6,918 nucleotides of DNA from Dysgonamonadaceae bacterium (GCA_031287395.1 JAITTA010000259.1:1-6918); one strand, 5' to 3'; positions 1-6,918 are shown, counted from the stretch's first letter. The notes: generated by a model from the letters alone, not told the origin. Numbers and translations: made by a program.

Positions 1-1142
1 GTGATATTCAGATTTGAACGATCATCAACCATTGGGATTCCGATTCCGACAGAAGCCCCGTATTCTTTGTAACCGTAGCTTTGTACCTTGATATAAGAAT
101 TGGAATAGTATCCTCCGGCCCGGTATTTTATACGTTTGAAGAGATTTTTATTGCGGGCATCGGGAGTGTATTCCAGTCCGGCATTAAATTTAGTCCGGTT
201 ATTCAGGGTGTCTTTTTTACTTTCGTATTCTGCGTCGGCCCATTGTTGTAAAAGGAAATCCGCTCCTACCGTCAATTTATTGAACTTTGTAAAAGTTGCA
301 CCGATCCCGAATGATTGAGGAAGTTGAAATCCGTAATCGTAGTTTACTTCGCGATTCGAGTAGGAAATAACCCCTGAACTTGAATTGTACGTCATTCCGG
401 TTTTCATCACTTTTCCATTGAATTTTGTTTTTGGAACGTATATGGCACCGAGGACAATTCTTGAATCTTTATTCAGAGGGTGAGTGTATTGAATGCCGAG
501 ATCGTAGGTAAATCCGGAAGACCGCAAGGTATCGGAAAGGCTGGTTACCATATCTGTAGCATCGTTGGAAGTGATTTTACGATCGTGTTTGATATCGCCG
601 AAAATATAACCCACATTTATTCCAACGGAAAAGCGTTTGAAAAAATTGTAGGAAAACGCTCCGTAGACTTGATTCAGTCCGCCGACTCCGGTATAAGAAG
701 TATAAGTTACGTAATTATTGTCTTTCGGGGTTGTAAAGCCGTAGTTGTATCCGACATAGGATATCGGCTTAAAGCCGACTCCCATACCCAGATCTTTATA
801 CAAAGGGAACTGCATGGCAATGTATTCAATGTTACCATTGAATTTCTGGTCTTTATTACCCTGATCATTAAACCAGGCCAATTGACCGGTAATTCCCAGA
901 TCGAGCATAAATGTCATGGAATCGACACTTGAAAATGATGCTGGGTTCAGGGGATTGATCATTTTCGGATTCCGTAATCCGAATCCAATGCCTCCCATTG
1001 CCCTTTGTCCTCCGAATGCCTGATCGGAGAGTATCCCATAATCATAACGTGAATACGGCGAATTCGTATTATTCTGGGCTGATAAAAAAGCTTGCATGAA
1101 GATGAGGCATGCGAGCGGTAAAATTGTTTTAATTCTATACAT
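1..1142 (-). CDS. Outer-membrane beta-barrel protein, FadL/OMPP1-like (3' end cut off by window edge)
   Basis: An open frame of 380 codons runs from ATG at 1142-1140 to the left edge without a stop, so the C-terminus is missing. The protein opens with a signal peptide: basic MYRIK, a hydrophobic run (about residues 6-20) and a likely cleavage at LSA|QNN (after residue 22). The mature start carries SPYSRY (28-33), RAMGGIG (47-53) and INPLNPASF (62-70), a pattern I recognise from a Bacteroidota outer-membrane family often found beside coaX. The rest has many aromatic and glycine residues in short alternating stretches, as expected of barrel strands (for example GVGFKPISYVGYNYGF). The start overlaps the last 8 bases of coaX, suggesting co-transcription and translational coupling. 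No Shine-Dalgarno sequence is visible. The transported substrate, if any, is unknown. Barrel and location are confident; the FadL/OMPP1 assignment is inferred from overall style. Confidence 0.85.
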   Translation of the reverse strand, partial: MYRIKTILPLACLIFMQAFLSAQNNTNSPYSRYDYGILSDQAFGGQRAMGGIGFGLRNPKMINPLNPASFSSVDSMTFMLDLGITGQLAWFNDQGNKDQKFNGNIEYIAMQFPLYKDLGMGVGFKPISYVGYNYGFTTPKDNNYVTYTSYTGVGGLNQVYGAFSYNFFKRFSVGINVGYIFGDIKHDRKITSNDATDMVTSLSDTLRSSGFTYDLGIQYTHPLNKDSRIVLGAIYVPKTKFNGKVMKTGMTYNSSSGVISYSNREVNYDYGFQLPQSFGIGATFTKFNKLTVGADFLLQQWADAEYESKKDTLNNRTKFNAGLEYTPDARNKNLFKRIKYRAGGYYSNSYIKVQSYGYKEYGASVGIGIPMVDDRSNLNI

Positions 1143-1860
1143 ATTGATAATTCAAGATTTCATTTAATCCGTTCAGGACTAAGTTTCCGTCTGCAAAGAT
1201 GGATTTTTTTAATTTTGTTTCAAAATAAAATGAGTGTCCGCCTGTTAAAAAAATCAAAAGGTCGGGATATTTTGTTCCGAACTCGTCGATATAGGCGTTC
1301 ATTTCCTTTAAAATACCATTAACAACACCCGCTCTGATAGCCGTTTCGGTATTGTATCCGATTTCGGGGATATCTCCGTCTTCATCGAGCATGGGAAGGC
1401 GTTTGGTGTAGTTATTCAAAGCCTTGAAACGAATTGTCATTCCCGGAGATATATTTCCTCCGGTGTAGATTCCTCCGGCTTGTATCAGATCGTAAGTGAT
1501 AGCTGTACCGGCGTCGATAACCAAAAGATTATGATCCGGATATTTTGTGTAAACAGCTACTGCAGAAGCAATACGGTCTCGTCCGAGAGTCTGCGGCGTT
1601 TCATATTGAATTTTGATTGGAACCGGGGTATTCTCATCCAGCAGGATGAAGCGGTTGAGTCTTTCTTTCAGGAAATTGACGACTTCAGGATCAACGTCTG
1701 CAACAGAACTGAAAATTCCCTGAGATGGGGAAAACTCATTAAGTAGCTTCAATAACTGGTTTGAACGCAAAAACCTGAATATGAAAGACGCAAGCAATTT
1801 GCGTCTTTCATATATGGCAATTTTAGCTGAGGTATTTCCTTGATCAATTACTATATTCAC
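1135..1860 (-). CDS. coaX: Type III pantothenate kinase (CoaX)
   Basis: CoaX phosphorylates pantothenate with ATP, the first step of coenzyme A synthesis, in the cytoplasm. The 241-residue product has a normal length and all the hallmark motifs of this ASKHA-fold family: the N-terminal phosphate loop DQGNTSAK (6-13), GRDR (93-96) with the expected catalytic Asp95, DAGTA (116-120), GGNISPGM (134-141), NTETAIRAG (170-178) and TGGHS (206-210). Translation must begin at GTG (1860-1858): an in-frame TGA lies two codons upstream, and no later start keeps the phosphate loop. A predicted promoter (1906-1936) sits inside the 3' end of the lipoprotein gene upstream, so coaX need not depend on it. The stop overlaps the start of the outer-membrane protein gene by 8 bases. 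Family knowledge: type III enzymes are insensitive to CoA feedback and need a monovalent cation. Confidence 0.96.
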   Translation of the reverse strand: MNIVIDQGNTSAKIAIYERRKLLASFIFRFLRSNQLLKLLNEFSPSQGIFSSVADVDPEVVNFLKERLNRFILLDENTPVPIKIQYETPQTLGRDRIASAVAVYTKYPDHNLLVIDAGTAITYDLIQAGGIYTGGNISPGMTIRFKALNNYTKRLPMLDEDGDIPEIGYNTETAIRAGVVNGILKEMNAYIDEFGTKYPDLLIFLTGGHSFYFETKLKKSIFADGNLVLNGLNEILNYQYV

Positions 1861-1868
1861 CTGTCATA

Positions 1869-1901
1869 TCTAATTTACTGCCTGTTTGGAGACAAATTAG
1901 A
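1869..1901. promoter_or_regulatory. 8-base perfect dyad in the coaX leader
   Basis: TCTAATTT (1869-1876) and its exact complement AAATTAGA (1894-1901) flank a 17-base spacer. The dyad lies between the predicted coaX promoter and its GTG codon, covering the expected transcription start and most of the leader. It could be an operator half-site pair or a weak mRNA hairpin. With one G:C pair per arm and a long loop, a stable hairpin or terminator is unlikely. The repeat is seen directly; the function is inferred. Confidence 0.3.
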
Positions 1902-1905
1902 GCGA

Positions 1906-1936
1906 CAAAGATACATGAATATTTTTAGTTGGCAAT
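1906..1936 (-). promoter_or_regulatory. Predicted Bacteroides-type promoter for coaX
   Basis: On the minus strand, ATTG (1936-1933) is followed after 19 bases by TATCTTTG (1913-1906). The second box fits the Bacteroides -7 consensus TAnnTTTG exactly; the first gives TTG of the -33 TTTG. The spacing lies in the known 19-21 range. Transcription should begin near 1899, leaving a leader of about 40 bases before the coaX GTG. The -33 box lies inside the last codons of the lipoprotein gene. Confidence 0.6.
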
Positions 1937-2572
1937 AATTACCAGGCGTATTTCGATATCGTCGTTGATAAACGAATCTTTTAAATCTTTAAATATATTT
2001 TTGGATCCGTAATTTACTCCCCAGTGTGTCCTGTCGATTGAAAAAGGAGCCGTAGTTGCAATGTAATTATCCCCGTCTTTCTTGATTGTAGCATCGAAAG
2101 AAATATTTTTTGAGGTTTCTTTGAGTTCCAGGTTTCCACTGATTTTCAGATTCAGGCTGTCGGTTCCTTTTGATAATTCCTCTACCCCTGTGATGGTGAA
2201 TTTTCCTTCGGGATATTTTTCTACATCAAAAAAATCTGCACTTTTCAGGTGTCCGACCAGTTGTTGATTTGATTTTGTGTCTTTAAGATCTTCGCAGATA
2301 ATGGCATTCATATCCAGAGTAAATGTGCCTGATTTCAATGTCGTACCTTCCACGTATAGTTCGCCGTTTTTTATTCCGAGGACTCCCACATGATGTCCTC
2401 CGGGTTTGAATCCTGTCCAGTGAATGGTTGATGCGGAAGTGTTTACCGATAATTTTAAACCTTCTGCACGGGCTGCTTCCTTGGCATCAGATGCCTCTAT
2501 CTTGTTTTTTGATTGTTGCCCACAGGATACAAGAAATAGTACAGATAATAGGACCAAATAATGAGTTTTCAT
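1925..2572 (-). CDS. YceI-family lipoprotein
   Basis: This 215-residue protein is a lipoprotein with a C-terminal YceI domain. The signal peptide MKTHYLVLLSVLFLVSC ends in a lipobox (LVSC) with Cys17 as the lipidated residue. The following residues GQQSK lack the acidic cluster linked to surface export in Bacteroidota, so the protein probably faces the periplasm. After a short charged linker (18-40) comes the YceI domain (about 41-213), shown by HWTGFKPGGHHVG (51-63), LVGHLKSADFFDVEKYP (105-121) and FSIDRTHWGVNYGS (177-190). YceI proteins form a lipocalin-like barrel that binds polyisoprenoid or similar amphipathic molecules; the ligand here cannot be read from sequence. The gene is 64 bases upstream of coaX and diverges from the beta-galactosidase gene. 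I found no convincing promoter of its own in the AT-rich region before it, and no functional link to its neighbours. Confidence 0.92.
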   Translation of the reverse strand: MKTHYLVLLSVLFLVSCGQQSKNKIEASDAKEAARAEGLKLSVNTSASTIHWTGFKPGGHHVGVLGIKNGELYVEGTTLKSGTFTLDMNAIICEDLKDTKSNQQLVGHLKSADFFDVEKYPEGKFTITGVEELSKGTDSLNLKISGNLELKETSKNISFDATIKKDGDNYIATTAPFSIDRTHWGVNYGSKNIFKDLKDSFINDDIEIRLVIIAN

Positions 2573-2608
2573 CTTTTTACTTTAATTTAGAATTTAACAT
2601 AGATGTGT

Positions 2609-2641
2609 TTTGTTAAAATAACGAATAAAATTGTATCTTTG
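2609..2641 (+). promoter_or_regulatory. Predicted Bacteroides-type promoter for the beta-galactosidase gene
   Basis: TTTG (2609-2612) is followed after 21 bases by TATCTTTG (2634-2641), a full match to the Bacteroides sigma-factor consensus TTTG, 19-21 bases, TAnnTTTG. Transcription should start near 2648, giving a leader of about 70 AT-rich bases before ATG at 2721. The -7 box and one base either side (GTATCTTTGT) match the predicted coaX promoter exactly. The rest of the 148-base divergent region (2573-2720) shows no further clear element. Confidence 0.7.
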
Positions 2642-2720
2642 TTCCCGTTAGAAAGGGAAAAAACATAAATTATTCTGTTTGTACGGATGAATAATTGATA
2701 AAAATAAATATTGCTGTTTT

Positions 2721-5700
2721 ATGAATTTAATGAAAAAATGGATTAGTTTAACCTTGATTTTATGGGGATTGTTATTTTGTAGTGTTCAATCACAGGAACT
2801 TCCTTATTGGAAAGATTTAAATGTTATTTCAGTCAATAAAGAAGCTCCCAGAACTACTTTTATGAGTTATAACGATGCTGCGGATGCCGCTACGTTCCGG
2901 TATGAAAATAGTCCGTATTATTATTTACTTAACGGTACGTGGAAATTTTATTACGTAGATGCTTATAAGAAGCTCCCGGTAAACATGACGGATATTGATA
3001 GGAATACTTCCGGATGGTCGGACATCCGGGTTCCGGGAAATTGGGAACTACAAGGGCATGGTACTGCTGTTTATGTCAATCATCCTTATGAGTTCAATAC
3101 CTACAATCCGGTACCTCCGGTTTTACCCGAAGAAAATCCGGTAGGGGTTTACCGCCGGGATATTGAAATACCGTCGGATTGGATGAACCGGGATATTTTT
3201 TTACATATTGCCGGAGCCAAATCGGGAATTTATGTTTATCTGAACGGAAAGGAAGTGGGGTATAGCGAGGATTCCAAAGATCCGGCCGAATTTCTGATTA
3301 ATCCGTATATTCAGGCCGGGAAAAATGTACTTACCCTGAAAATTTTCCGGTGGAGTACCGGTTCCTGGCTGGAATGTCAGGATTTTTTCAGGATCAGCGG
3401 TATTGAACGTGATGTGTTTATTTGGTCGCAACCGAAAACCGCAGTGCAGGATTTCCGGGTGGTATCTACTTTGGACGATACGTATAAGAATGGTATTTTC
3501 AAACTGGGTGTGGATGTGAAGAATACTTCCGGTTCGGCAAAAAATGTGTCTGTTAAGTATGAGTTGACGGATCAGAACGGGAAAGTTGTAACTTCAGCTT
3601 CAAAATCTTTGGCTGTCATTCAGAATGGGAAAGCAACCGTAAATTTTGATTATTTGTTTGCTAATGTGCTTACATGGACCTCGGAACACCCCAACCTGTA
3701 TCGATTATTCATTTCGATAGAAGAGAACGGGAAAGTGGCTGAGGTTGTTCCTTTTCATGTCGGTTTCCGCAAGATAGAGATCAAAGAAAGTGATTTTGCG
3801 GTTCAAGTGAAAGATCGTAACGGGAATGTTTCGGAAAGAAAAGCTCGTTTGTTTTTCGTTAACGGACAACCTATTAAGCTGAAAGGAGTGAATATTCATG
3901 AAACAAGTCTGGCCGGTCATTACGTATCTCCCGAACAGATGAAACGCAATTTTGAACTGATGAAATTGCATAATATCAATGCTGTCCGTTTATGTCATTA
4001 TCCGCAAGACCGGAAATTTTATGAAATGTGCGACCAATACGGCTTGTACGTATACGACGAAGCCAATATCGAATCCCACGGAATGTATTATACCATTTAT
4101 CAGGACGATATGAGGAAGGGGGCATTGGGTCATGAAGATGGGCATAAAAAGGGAACACTGGGACATAATCCGGATTTTCTCGAAAGTCATCTGTCCCGTT
4201 TCCGTAATATGTTTGAGCGCAATAAAAATTATCCTTCCGTTACAATCTGGTCTTTAGGGAATGAAGCGGGAAATGGGTTTAATTTTTACAATGGATATGT
4301 ATTATTGAAAGATCTGGATAAAGATTTGATGAAACGTCCCGTATGTTATGAAAGGGCTTTGAATGAATGGAATACCGATATGATTGTGCCGCAATATCCA
4401 TCAACATCAGAGTTTCGGAGGCAGGGTGAAATGTTATGGGACCGGCCGTATGTACCTTCGGAATATTCCCATGCCATGGGTAATTCCAATGGAAACCTGT
4501 CGGATCAGTGGGAAGAGATATACAAGTATCCCAATTTACAGGGAGGTTTTATATGGGAATGGATGGATCATGCCATATTAGCTAAAAATAAAGACGGAAA
4601 AGATTTTTGGGCATATGGCGGTGATTTTGGAGTGGATCAGCCTTCGGATGGAAATTTTGTGGCCGATGGGTTGATTGGACCGGACCAAACTCCTCACCCT
4701 GTGATGGCAGAAGTTAAATATGTGCATCAGAATGTTGCATTTGAGGCAATAGATTTGAATAAGGGGGATTTTAAAGTGTTCAATCGTTTTTATTTTTCAA
4801 ATCTACGGGATTATCTTGTGGTTTATAAAATTGTGGAGAATGGAAAAGTGCTTCAGAAAGGAACTCTTCCTCTGGATCTTGAACCTCAGCGATCGCTTGT
4901 GGTTAATGTTCCCGTGAGCAAATTGAAAGTGAAGCCGGCGTCGGAATATTTTGTGAATTTTGAGGTTATTTCCAAAAATCCGGAATTGCTGGTTCCTGCC
5001 GGTCATGTCGTTGCCATTGAACAATTTCAGTTACCTTTATCCGGAGATAAGAAAATATATAAGACGTCCGGTCCCGGGTTGAATACATCGGAAACCGGAA
5101 ATAAAATTATGGTATCTTCTTCTAAAGTGAATTTTGAATTTGATAAAAAATCCGGGATGGTTACTTCTTATCGTGTGGATGGTCGGGAATATTTCAACGA
5201 AGGATTCGGAATTCAGCCGAATTTCTGGCGGGGTCCTACGGATAATGATTATGGAAGCCGTATGCCTTACCGTCTTCAGATATGGAAGGAATCGAGTAAA
5301 AATTTCAAAATAACGCAGGTAACAACGGCACAACAAGGCGATGTTGTAGAACTGAATATAACTTATCGTTTGCCTTTAGGTAATGACTATTTTGTTAATT
5401 ACCGGATTTATCCTTCAGGAGTGGTCCACGTTTCTGTCAAATACACGCCGGTTGATGCAAAAAGTGTGCAACTGGCAGAGGCAGAGGATGAAAAAACAGC
5501 AACTGAATCTGCCAGCGGAGCTTTGGCTCGTGCAAGAAGGGCCGATACCCGTTTGGAAATTCCGCGTATAGGCGTTCGTTTCCGGTTACCGGCAGAGATG
5601 GAGCAGGTACAATATTTAGGCCGGGGCCCGGAAGAGAATTATTGGGATCGTCATAAAGGAACAATCGTCGGGTTGTATTCTTCTTCTGCCGGGGATTTGT

Positions 5701-6155
5701 ATTTCCCGTATGTACGTCCTCAGGAGAACGGACATCATTTCGATACGCGTTGGGTTGCTTTGAATACGAAAGGAGGAAGAGGCTTGCTGATAGAGGCTGA
5801 CAGTACCATTGGATTCAATGCTTTGCGTAATTCGGTCGAAGATTTTGATTCTCAGGAATCAGATGCGGATTATCAGTGGGGAAATAAATCTCCTCAGGCT
5901 ATTGCTAATAAAGATTATGCCCAGGCTAAAGATTATCTGCCTAAACAAACTCACGCTATTGACATTCAGCCCCGGAATTTTGTGGAAATATGTATCGATA
6001 TGCGTCAGTGTGGTCTGGCCGGATTCAATAGTTGGGGCGATAAACCCCTGCCGAAGTACTCGCTTTATGCCAATCAGGAGTATAATTGGGGATTTACTTT
6101 GATCCCTATTTCTAAACCGCAGGAAGTTGCGACGAAGACAGGGTATAAATATTGA
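2721..6155 (+). CDS. lacZ: Exported LacZ-type beta-galactosidase, glycoside hydrolase family 2
   Basis: A retaining GH2 enzyme that should release terminal beta-galactose from lactose or glycan chains. The 1144 residues show the LacZ five-domain plan: jelly-roll sugar-binding domain (about 63-236), Ig-like domain (238-350), TIM barrel (352-645), second Ig-like domain (657-745) and the C-terminal beta-galactosidase small-chain domain (797-1128). By comparison with E. coli LacZ, the acid/base is Glu515 (SLGNEAGNG) and the nucleophile Glu581 (SEYSHAMGN). Glu451 and His453 (NIESHG) fit the magnesium site, and His393, His426, Asp221, Trp612 and Trp1105 fit the substrate pocket. A signal peptide (cleavage near SVQS|QELPYW, residue 24) sends it to the periplasm; the Cys at 20 is not in a lipobox. 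Start at 2721 or at ATG 2730 are both possible. Two apparent insertions, residues 466-482 and 915-942, are unusual. No SusC/SusD genes are adjacent. GH2 and LacZ architecture are confident; substrate choice is inferred. Confidence 0.94.
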   Translation: MNLMKKWISLTLILWGLLFCSVQSQELPYWKDLNVISVNKEAPRTTFMSYNDAADAATFRYENSPYYYLLNGTWKFYYVDAYKKLPVNMTDIDRNTSGWSDIRVPGNWELQGHGTAVYVNHPYEFNTYNPVPPVLPEENPVGVYRRDIEIPSDWMNRDIFLHIAGAKSGIYVYLNGKEVGYSEDSKDPAEFLINPYIQAGKNVLTLKIFRWSTGSWLECQDFFRISGIERDVFIWSQPKTAVQDFRVVSTLDDTYKNGIFKLGVDVKNTSGSAKNVSVKYELTDQNGKVVTSASKSLAVIQNGKATVNFDYLFANVLTWTSEHPNLYRLFISIEENGKVAEVVPFHVGFRKIEIKESDFAVQVKDRNGNVSERKARLFFVNGQPIKLKGVNIHETSLAGHYVSPEQMKRNFELMKLHNINAVRLCHYPQDRKFYEMCDQYGLYVYDEANIESHGMYYTIYQDDMRKGALGHEDGHKKGTLGHNPDFLESHLSRFRNMFERNKNYPSVTIWSLGNEAGNGFNFYNGYVLLKDLDKDLMKRPVCYERALNEWNTDMIVPQYPSTSEFRRQGEMLWDRPYVPSEYSHAMGNSNGNLSDQWEEIYKYPNLQGGFIWEWMDHAILAKNKDGKDFWAYGGDFGVDQPSDGNFVADGLIGPDQTPHPVMAEVKYVHQNVAFEAIDLNKGDFKVFNRFYFSNLRDYLVVYKIVENGKVLQKGTLPLDLEPQRSLVVNVPVSKLKVKPASEYFVNFEVISKNPELLVPAGHVVAIEQFQLPLSGDKKIYKTSGPGLNTSETGNKIMVSSSKVNFEFDKKSGMVTSYRVDGREYFNEGFGIQPNFWRGPTDNDYGSRMPYRLQIWKESSKNFKITQVTTAQQGDVVELNITYRLPLGNDYFVNYRIYPSGVVHVSVKYTPVDAKSVQLAEAEDEKTATESASGALARARRADTRLEIPRIGVRFRLPAEMEQVQYLGRGPEENYWDRHKGTIVGLYSSSAGDLYFPYVRPQENGHHFDTRWVALNTKGGRGLLIEADSTIGFNALRNSVEDFDSQESDADYQWGNKSPQAIANKDYAQAKDYLPKQTHAIDIQPRNFVEICIDMRQCGLAGFNSWGDKPLPKYSLYANQEYNWGFTLIPISKPQEVATKTGYKY

Positions 6156-6218
6156 ATTGAAAACTGAGAATTGAGAGTGTATTTTGAAAAAATAGACATT
6201 TTCAATTCTCAATTCTTA
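6154..6218. repeat. Intergenic AT-rich inverted repeats after the beta-galactosidase gene
   Basis: Two left-hand copies of a GAATTGA unit (6154-6160, 6168-6174) face two right-hand complements TCAATTC/CAATTCT within 6202-6216. The best pairing joins 6165-6180 to 6196-6211: 16 pairs, ten of them unbroken Watson-Crick pairs (TGAGAATTGA with TCAATTCTCA) and two G:U, around a 15-base A-rich loop. Other registers pair as well: 6154-6163 with 6199-6208, and 6167-6176 with 6207-6216. No U-tract follows on either strand, so this is not a classical intrinsic terminator. It may still end or protect the beta-galactosidase mRNA, or be one copy of a dispersed repeat. Confidence 0.55.
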
Positions 6219-6230
6219 ATACAATGAACG

Positions 6231-6918
6231 ATGAACATTGCAGAAAGATTGTCGGCGCTTAGGTTGGTTATGCAGGCAGAAAATGTGGGTGCTTGTATTT
6301 TCCCGAGTACAGATCCTCATTTGAGTGAATATCCGGCTGCCTGCTGGAAGTCGAGAGAATGGATCTCCGGTTTTATCGGTTCGGCAGGGACGGTAGTTGT
6401 GACTGCCGATAAGGCCGGATTGTGGACCGATTCACGCTATTTTATCCAAGCCGAAACTCAGTTGAGAGATACGGGGATCCAATTGTATAAAGAAAAAATC
6501 CCGGGTACGCCCACGGTGAATGAGTGGTTGTCGGGAGAATTGAAGAAAGGGGAAATAGTAGGTCTTGACGGAGCTGTTTTTGCTGCGTCTGATACTCGTG
6601 AATTGAGAACTTATCTTCATAAACATGGTTTGGTACTGAATACGAAGTTTACTCCTTTGAACATCCTATGGAAAGATTGTCCGGAAATTCCTTCCAATAA
6701 TGTTTTTTTATTGCCGGAAATGTTTTCGGGAGCAAGTTCAAGTCAAAAAATTGCTTTGACTCTGGAGGCCATTCATCGTGAAGGGGCCAATGCTTCCATC
6801 CTGGTTTCTTTGGATATGATTGCCTGGCTTTTTAATATCCGGAGCAACGATGTGGATTATAATCCTGTTGCTGTGAGTTATGCTTATGTTTCAGATAAAG
6901 AGACCGTATTGTTTATCA
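6231..6918 (+). CDS. Xaa-Pro aminopeptidase, three-domain type (3' end cut off by window edge)
   Basis: The enzyme removes an N-terminal residue followed by proline from peptides, in the cytoplasm; no signal peptide is present. The frame is open from ATG 6231 for 229 codons to the right edge, and an in-frame TGA at 6225-6227 rules out an earlier start. Residues 1-145 form the first creatinase-like domain, recognised by STDPHLSEYPAACW (26-39), SGFIGSAGT (46-54) and LWTDSRYFIQA (64-74), close to the cytosolic eukaryotic enzyme (XPNPEP1). The second creatinase-like domain starts near 155 and includes LDMIAWLFNIRSNDVDYNPV (194-213), also typical of the long form of roughly 600 residues. The pita-bread catalytic domain with the metal ligands lies outside the window, so activity cannot be judged. 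It follows the beta-galactosidase gene by 75 bases; I see no strong promoter between them, so read-through is possible. Confidence 0.92.
   Translation, partial: MNIAERLSALRLVMQAENVGACIFPSTDPHLSEYPAACWKSREWISGFIGSAGTVVVTADKAGLWTDSRYFIQAETQLRDTGIQLYKEKIPGTPTVNEWLSGELKKGEIVGLDGAVFAASDTRELRTYLHKHGLVLNTKFTPLNILWKDCPEIPSNNVFLLPEMFSGASSSQKIALTLEAIHREGANASILVSLDMIAWLFNIRSNDVDYNPVAVSYAYVSDKETVLFI

Noticed and set aside
480..932. A 150-codon open frame on the plus strand
   Set aside because: It lies wholly opposite the outer-membrane protein gene, whose reading has a signal peptide and family motifs; the plus-strand product resembles nothing and has no promoter or partner.
2594..2601. TATGTTAA on the minus strand as a -7 box for the lipoprotein gene
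   Set aside because: It departs from TAnnTTTG at the last two positions and has no TTTG box 19-21 bases upstream; in such AT-rich DNA a partial match is expected by chance.
2642..2659. TTCCC and GGGAA arms with an 8-base loop as a leader hairpin
   Set aside because: Five base pairs only, and the predicted transcription start falls inside the left arm, so the mRNA would not contain the full stem.
2769..2780. Cys20 of the beta-galactosidase as a lipidation site
   Set aside because: The preceding residue is Phe, which does not fit a lipobox; the normal signal-peptidase I site four residues later is better.
5859..6212. A 117-codon open frame on the minus strand
   Set aside because: It is antisense to the conserved C-terminal domain of the beta-galactosidase and runs into the intergenic repeat; the product has no recognisable domain.
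6224..6262. A 12-codon open frame starting at ATG 6224, overlapping the aminopeptidase start
   Set aside because: Too short, no distinctive residues and no ribosome binding site; the ATG arises from the local ATGAACGATGAAC sequence.

Overview
The window looks like ordinary chromosomal DNA from a member of the Bacteroidota, most likely the order Bacteroidales. Four things point there. Two promoters fit the Bacteroides-type consensus (TTTG or TTG, 19-21 bases, then TAnnTTTG). No convincing Shine-Dalgarno sequence precedes the starts. The exported proteins belong to families typical of the group. A type III pantothenate kinase is overlapped by a gene for a 'SPYSRY...MGG' outer-membrane protein. 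Base composition and codon use look even throughout, and I see no insertion sequence, integrase, tRNA, CRISPR array or other sign of a mobile region.

Layout. On the minus strand, reading right to left: a YceI-family lipoprotein (2572-1925), coaX for type III pantothenate kinase (1860-1135, GTG start), and a beta-barrel outer-membrane protein (1142 to beyond the left edge) that overlaps coaX by 8 bases. coaX has its own predicted promoter, inside the 3' end of the lipoprotein gene. A 148-base divergent intergenic region (2573-2720) carries a well-formed promoter for the plus-strand gene at 2721-6155. That gene encodes an exported 1144-residue LacZ-type GH2 beta-galactosidase with every key catalytic residue in place. 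A 75-base gap holding AT-rich inverted repeats follows, then the 5' part (229 codons) of a three-domain Xaa-Pro aminopeptidase that runs off the right edge. No gene-free stretch exceeds 300 bases.

How the genes relate. coaX and the outer-membrane protein are probably co-transcribed and translationally coupled, although their jobs (coenzyme A synthesis and an outer-membrane barrel) are not obviously linked. The beta-galactosidase has no SusC/SusD partner in view, so it looks like a stand-alone periplasmic glycosidase. The aminopeptidase is probably a housekeeping cytoplasmic peptide-degrading enzyme.

I found no evidence for a new biological system. The points most worth a second look are two apparent insertions in the beta-galactosidase (one a decayed tandem duplication beside the active site, one a Glu/Ala/Arg-rich loop), a perfect 8-base dyad in the coaX leader, and the repeats after the beta-galactosidase gene.
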